This document shows positions 5,271 to 6,670 of a stretch of DNA of 6,670 nt, piece after piece. Source of the stretch: Trichothermofontia sp964536415 (lineage in GTDB: Bacteria; Cyanobacteriota; Cyanobacteriia; B231); the NCBI GenBank assembly GCA_964536415.1, contig CAZHXN010000138.1, positions 1 through 6,670 of the forward strand. The letters are read 5' to 3'. The first letter of the stretch is position 1. Each line of letters begins with the position of its first letter. Below the pieces are notes generated by a model. The model saw only the letters and a program-made list of their open reading frames with translations, was not told the origin of the DNA and searched no databases. The position numbers and the translations under genes were made by a program.

Positions 5271-6008
5271 ATGCACTCTCAGACCCTAGCGATCGCCATG
5301 AACCCGGTAAAAATTCTTGTAGTAGACGATGATCCGGCCATCTGTAATCTTGTTCAGCGATACCTCCGTGCTAAGAATTATCAAGTGGAAGTCGCTGGTG
5401 ATGGCAAGGCAGCCCTGGCTTCCTTCGAGCAGTTCAACCCCGACTTGGTCATTTTAGACTTAAATTTACCGGATACCAATGGTTATACGCTGTGTCGTGA
5501 AATGCAGCAGCGAACCCGCGTCTTTGTGTTGATGCTGACCGGGCGGACGGATACCGCCGATAAAATTAAGGGGTTTTCGCAAGGGGCTGATGACTACCTC
5601 ACGAAGCCCTTTGACCTAGAGGAGCTACTGTATCGGGTGGAGGCCATCCTCAAACGCCAGCGCAGCTTGGAGAATGCCAAAAATCAAAGCCTGGTCTTTG
5701 CCAGCCTCAGGATTGACCCAGAACGCCGTGAGGTAACCCTCAATGACCAGATGATAACCCTCACAGCCCTGGAATTTGACCTGCTCTATTTTCTCGCCAG
5801 TCATCCGGGTCGGGTGTGGCGACGAGCGGAGTTAATTCAGGAAGTCTGGGACTATGATGATTATGTGGGTGATCCCCGTGTTGTAGATGTCCATATTGGT
5901 CAAATTCGCAAGAAAATCGAAGCCGATACCAGTCAACCTACCCTGATCCATACCGTGCGAGGGGTCGGTTATAAATTTGAAGTCCCGTGTGAAGTTCCGA
6001 AGACCTAA
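5271..6008 (+). CDS. OmpR/PhoB-type response regulator
   Basis: This is a DNA-binding two-component regulator of 245 residues. The receiver domain (about 13-128) has the acidic pocket D19-D21, phospho-acceptor D63 in LDLNLP, T90 in LMLT, and K112 in TKPF, so it should be phosphorylatable. The winged-helix output domain (about 141-237) has TALEFDLLYFLASHPG, RVVDVHIGQIRKKIE (recognition helix) and HTVRGVGYKFE. The start is uncertain: ATG 5271 adds nine residues before MNPVKILVVDDDP, while ATG 5298 gives the usual family beginning. A possible -10 at 5250-5255 would leave almost no leader for the first start and about 36 bases for the second, which slightly favours 5298. It does not match RpaA or RpaB closely as I know them. 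No kinase gene is adjacent in the window; lpxD follows after 17 bases. Confidence 0.92.
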   Translation: MHSQTLAIAMNPVKILVVDDDPAICNLVQRYLRAKNYQVEVAGDGKAALASFEQFNPDLVILDLNLPDTNGYTLCREMQQRTRVFVLMLTGRTDTADKIKGFSQGADDYLTKPFDLEELLYRVEAILKRQRSLENAKNQSLVFASLRIDPERREVTLNDQMITLTALEFDLLYFLASHPGRVWRRAELIQEVWDYDDYVGDPRVVDVHIGQIRKKIEADTSQPTLIHTVRGVGYKFEVPCEVPKT

Positions 6009-6025
6009 GTCAAGTTGGGTAGGCG

Positions 6026-6670
6026 ATGGCAGTGCAATTCAGTCAATTAGTGGCCCAACTTGGTGCGGGAGCCACTCAGCATAGTTTAGAGCAGGAACCG
6101 ACGCTCGATCCCCTGTTGTCGGGTGTCGCCGCGATCGATCAGGCGGAAACTGGAACCTTAAGTTTTATTGAAAATTTGTCCTTTGCCAGCCAGATCGCCA
6201 CTACGGGGGCCAGTGCGTTAATTTTGCCGCTGGAACCGGAATCGCTCCGTGAGCAGGCCAAGGCTCGCCAACTGGCCTGGATTGCCACAACGCAACCGCG
6301 CCTCCTCTTTGCCCAGGCGATCGCCCAGTTCTACCAACCGTTTCGACCTAATCCAGGGATTCATCCCACCGCCGTCATTGATGCTTCGGTTCAGGTGGGT
6401 AAGGACGTATCCATCGGTCCCCATGTGGTCATCCAGGCGGGGGTGATCCTGGGCGATCGGGTCTGTATTCACCCCAATGTGGTGATCTATCCCCAGGTGA
6501 CGATCGGCGATCGCACCGTCCTTCATGCCAATTGCGTCATCCATGAACGCACCCAGATTGGAGACGATTGCGTGATCCACAGTGGTGCCGCGATCGGTTC
6601 CGAAGGGTTTGGCTTTGTGCCCACGGTCCAGGGGTGGTACAAGATGGAGCAATCGGGGTATACGGTCCTT
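6026..6670 (+). CDS. lpxD: UDP-3-O-acylglucosamine N-acyltransferase, 5' part
   Basis: LpxD adds the amide-linked hydroxy fatty acid to UDP-3-O-acyl-glucosamine, the third step of lipid A synthesis, at the cytoplasmic side of the inner membrane. The frame is open from ATG 6026 to the window edge (215 codons of about 345 usual). Residues 1-105 form the N-terminal uridine-binding domain (FSQLVAQLGA, TGTLSFIENLSFA). From about 112 come hexapeptide repeats of a left-handed beta-helix (IHPTAVID, VGKDVSIG, LGDRVCIHP, IGDRTVLHAN, IGDDCVIHSGAAIG), and GSEGFGF (191-197) is the conserved family insertion. The catalytic His should lie beyond the edge. It begins 17 bases after the response regulator gene and may share its mRNA. 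The ribosome binding site is weak. Confidence 0.93.
   Translation, partial: MAVQFSQLVAQLGAGATQHSLEQEPTLDPLLSGVAAIDQAETGTLSFIENLSFASQIATTGASALILPLEPESLREQAKARQLAWIATTQPRLLFAQAIAQFYQPFRPNPGIHPTAVIDASVQVGKDVSIGPHVVIQAGVILGDRVCIHPNVVIYPQVTIGDRTVLHANCVIHERTQIGDDCVIHSGAAIGSEGFGFVPTVQGWYKMEQSGYTVL

Noticed and set aside
6218..6652. Minus-strand open frame of 144 codons antisense to lpxD
   Set aside because: The apparent repeat of His, Asp and Gly is the complement of the LpxD hexapeptide repeats.

Overview
The window is chromosomal DNA of a cyanobacterium. Three things point there: seven copies of the octamer GCGATCGC (the HIP1 palindrome that is over-represented in many cyanobacterial genomes), the gene order rplM-rpsI-rpmE-prfA that follows the ribosomal protein cluster in cyanobacteria, and protein types typical of the group (zinc-free L31, a CPP1-like J-domain-related membrane protein). 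I cannot name a genus from the sequence alone.

Layout. Positions 1-117 may be the last codons of an unrecognised plus-strand gene. Positions 118-607 hold no gene I can support. They contain a perfect TATAAT box, a bulged hairpin and a three-copy GCTGTGAT repeat, and are best read as the promoter and leader of the ribosomal operon. Next come rplM (L13) and rpsI (S9), joined by a TAATG stop-start overlap, then a gap with a hairpin, rpmE (L31), a gap with two GTTGGGT-type palindromes, and prfA (release factor 1). All of these are on the plus strand and serve translation. After a 271-base gap comes a plus-strand HAD-superfamily hydrolase. Its 3' end overlaps by 24 bases the 3' end of a minus-strand gene for a CPP1-like membrane protein. 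A 348-base divergent intergenic region separates that gene from an OmpR/PhoB-type response regulator, which is followed 17 bases later by lpxD (lipid A biosynthesis), cut by the window edge.

How the genes work together. The first block is a housekeeping translation cluster: two subunit proteins made as a coupled pair, a third ribosomal protein, and the factor that terminates at UAA/UAG. The HAD hydrolase and the CPP1-like gene are convergent, so they have separate promoters, and their mRNAs would be complementary at least at the ends. The response regulator and lpxD are close enough to be co-transcribed; no histidine kinase gene is next to them in the window.

I did not find a new multi-gene system. 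The parts most worth a second look are the structured leader before rplM, the 24-base convergent overlap, the response regulator-lpxD pairing, and the palindromes between rpmE and prfA.
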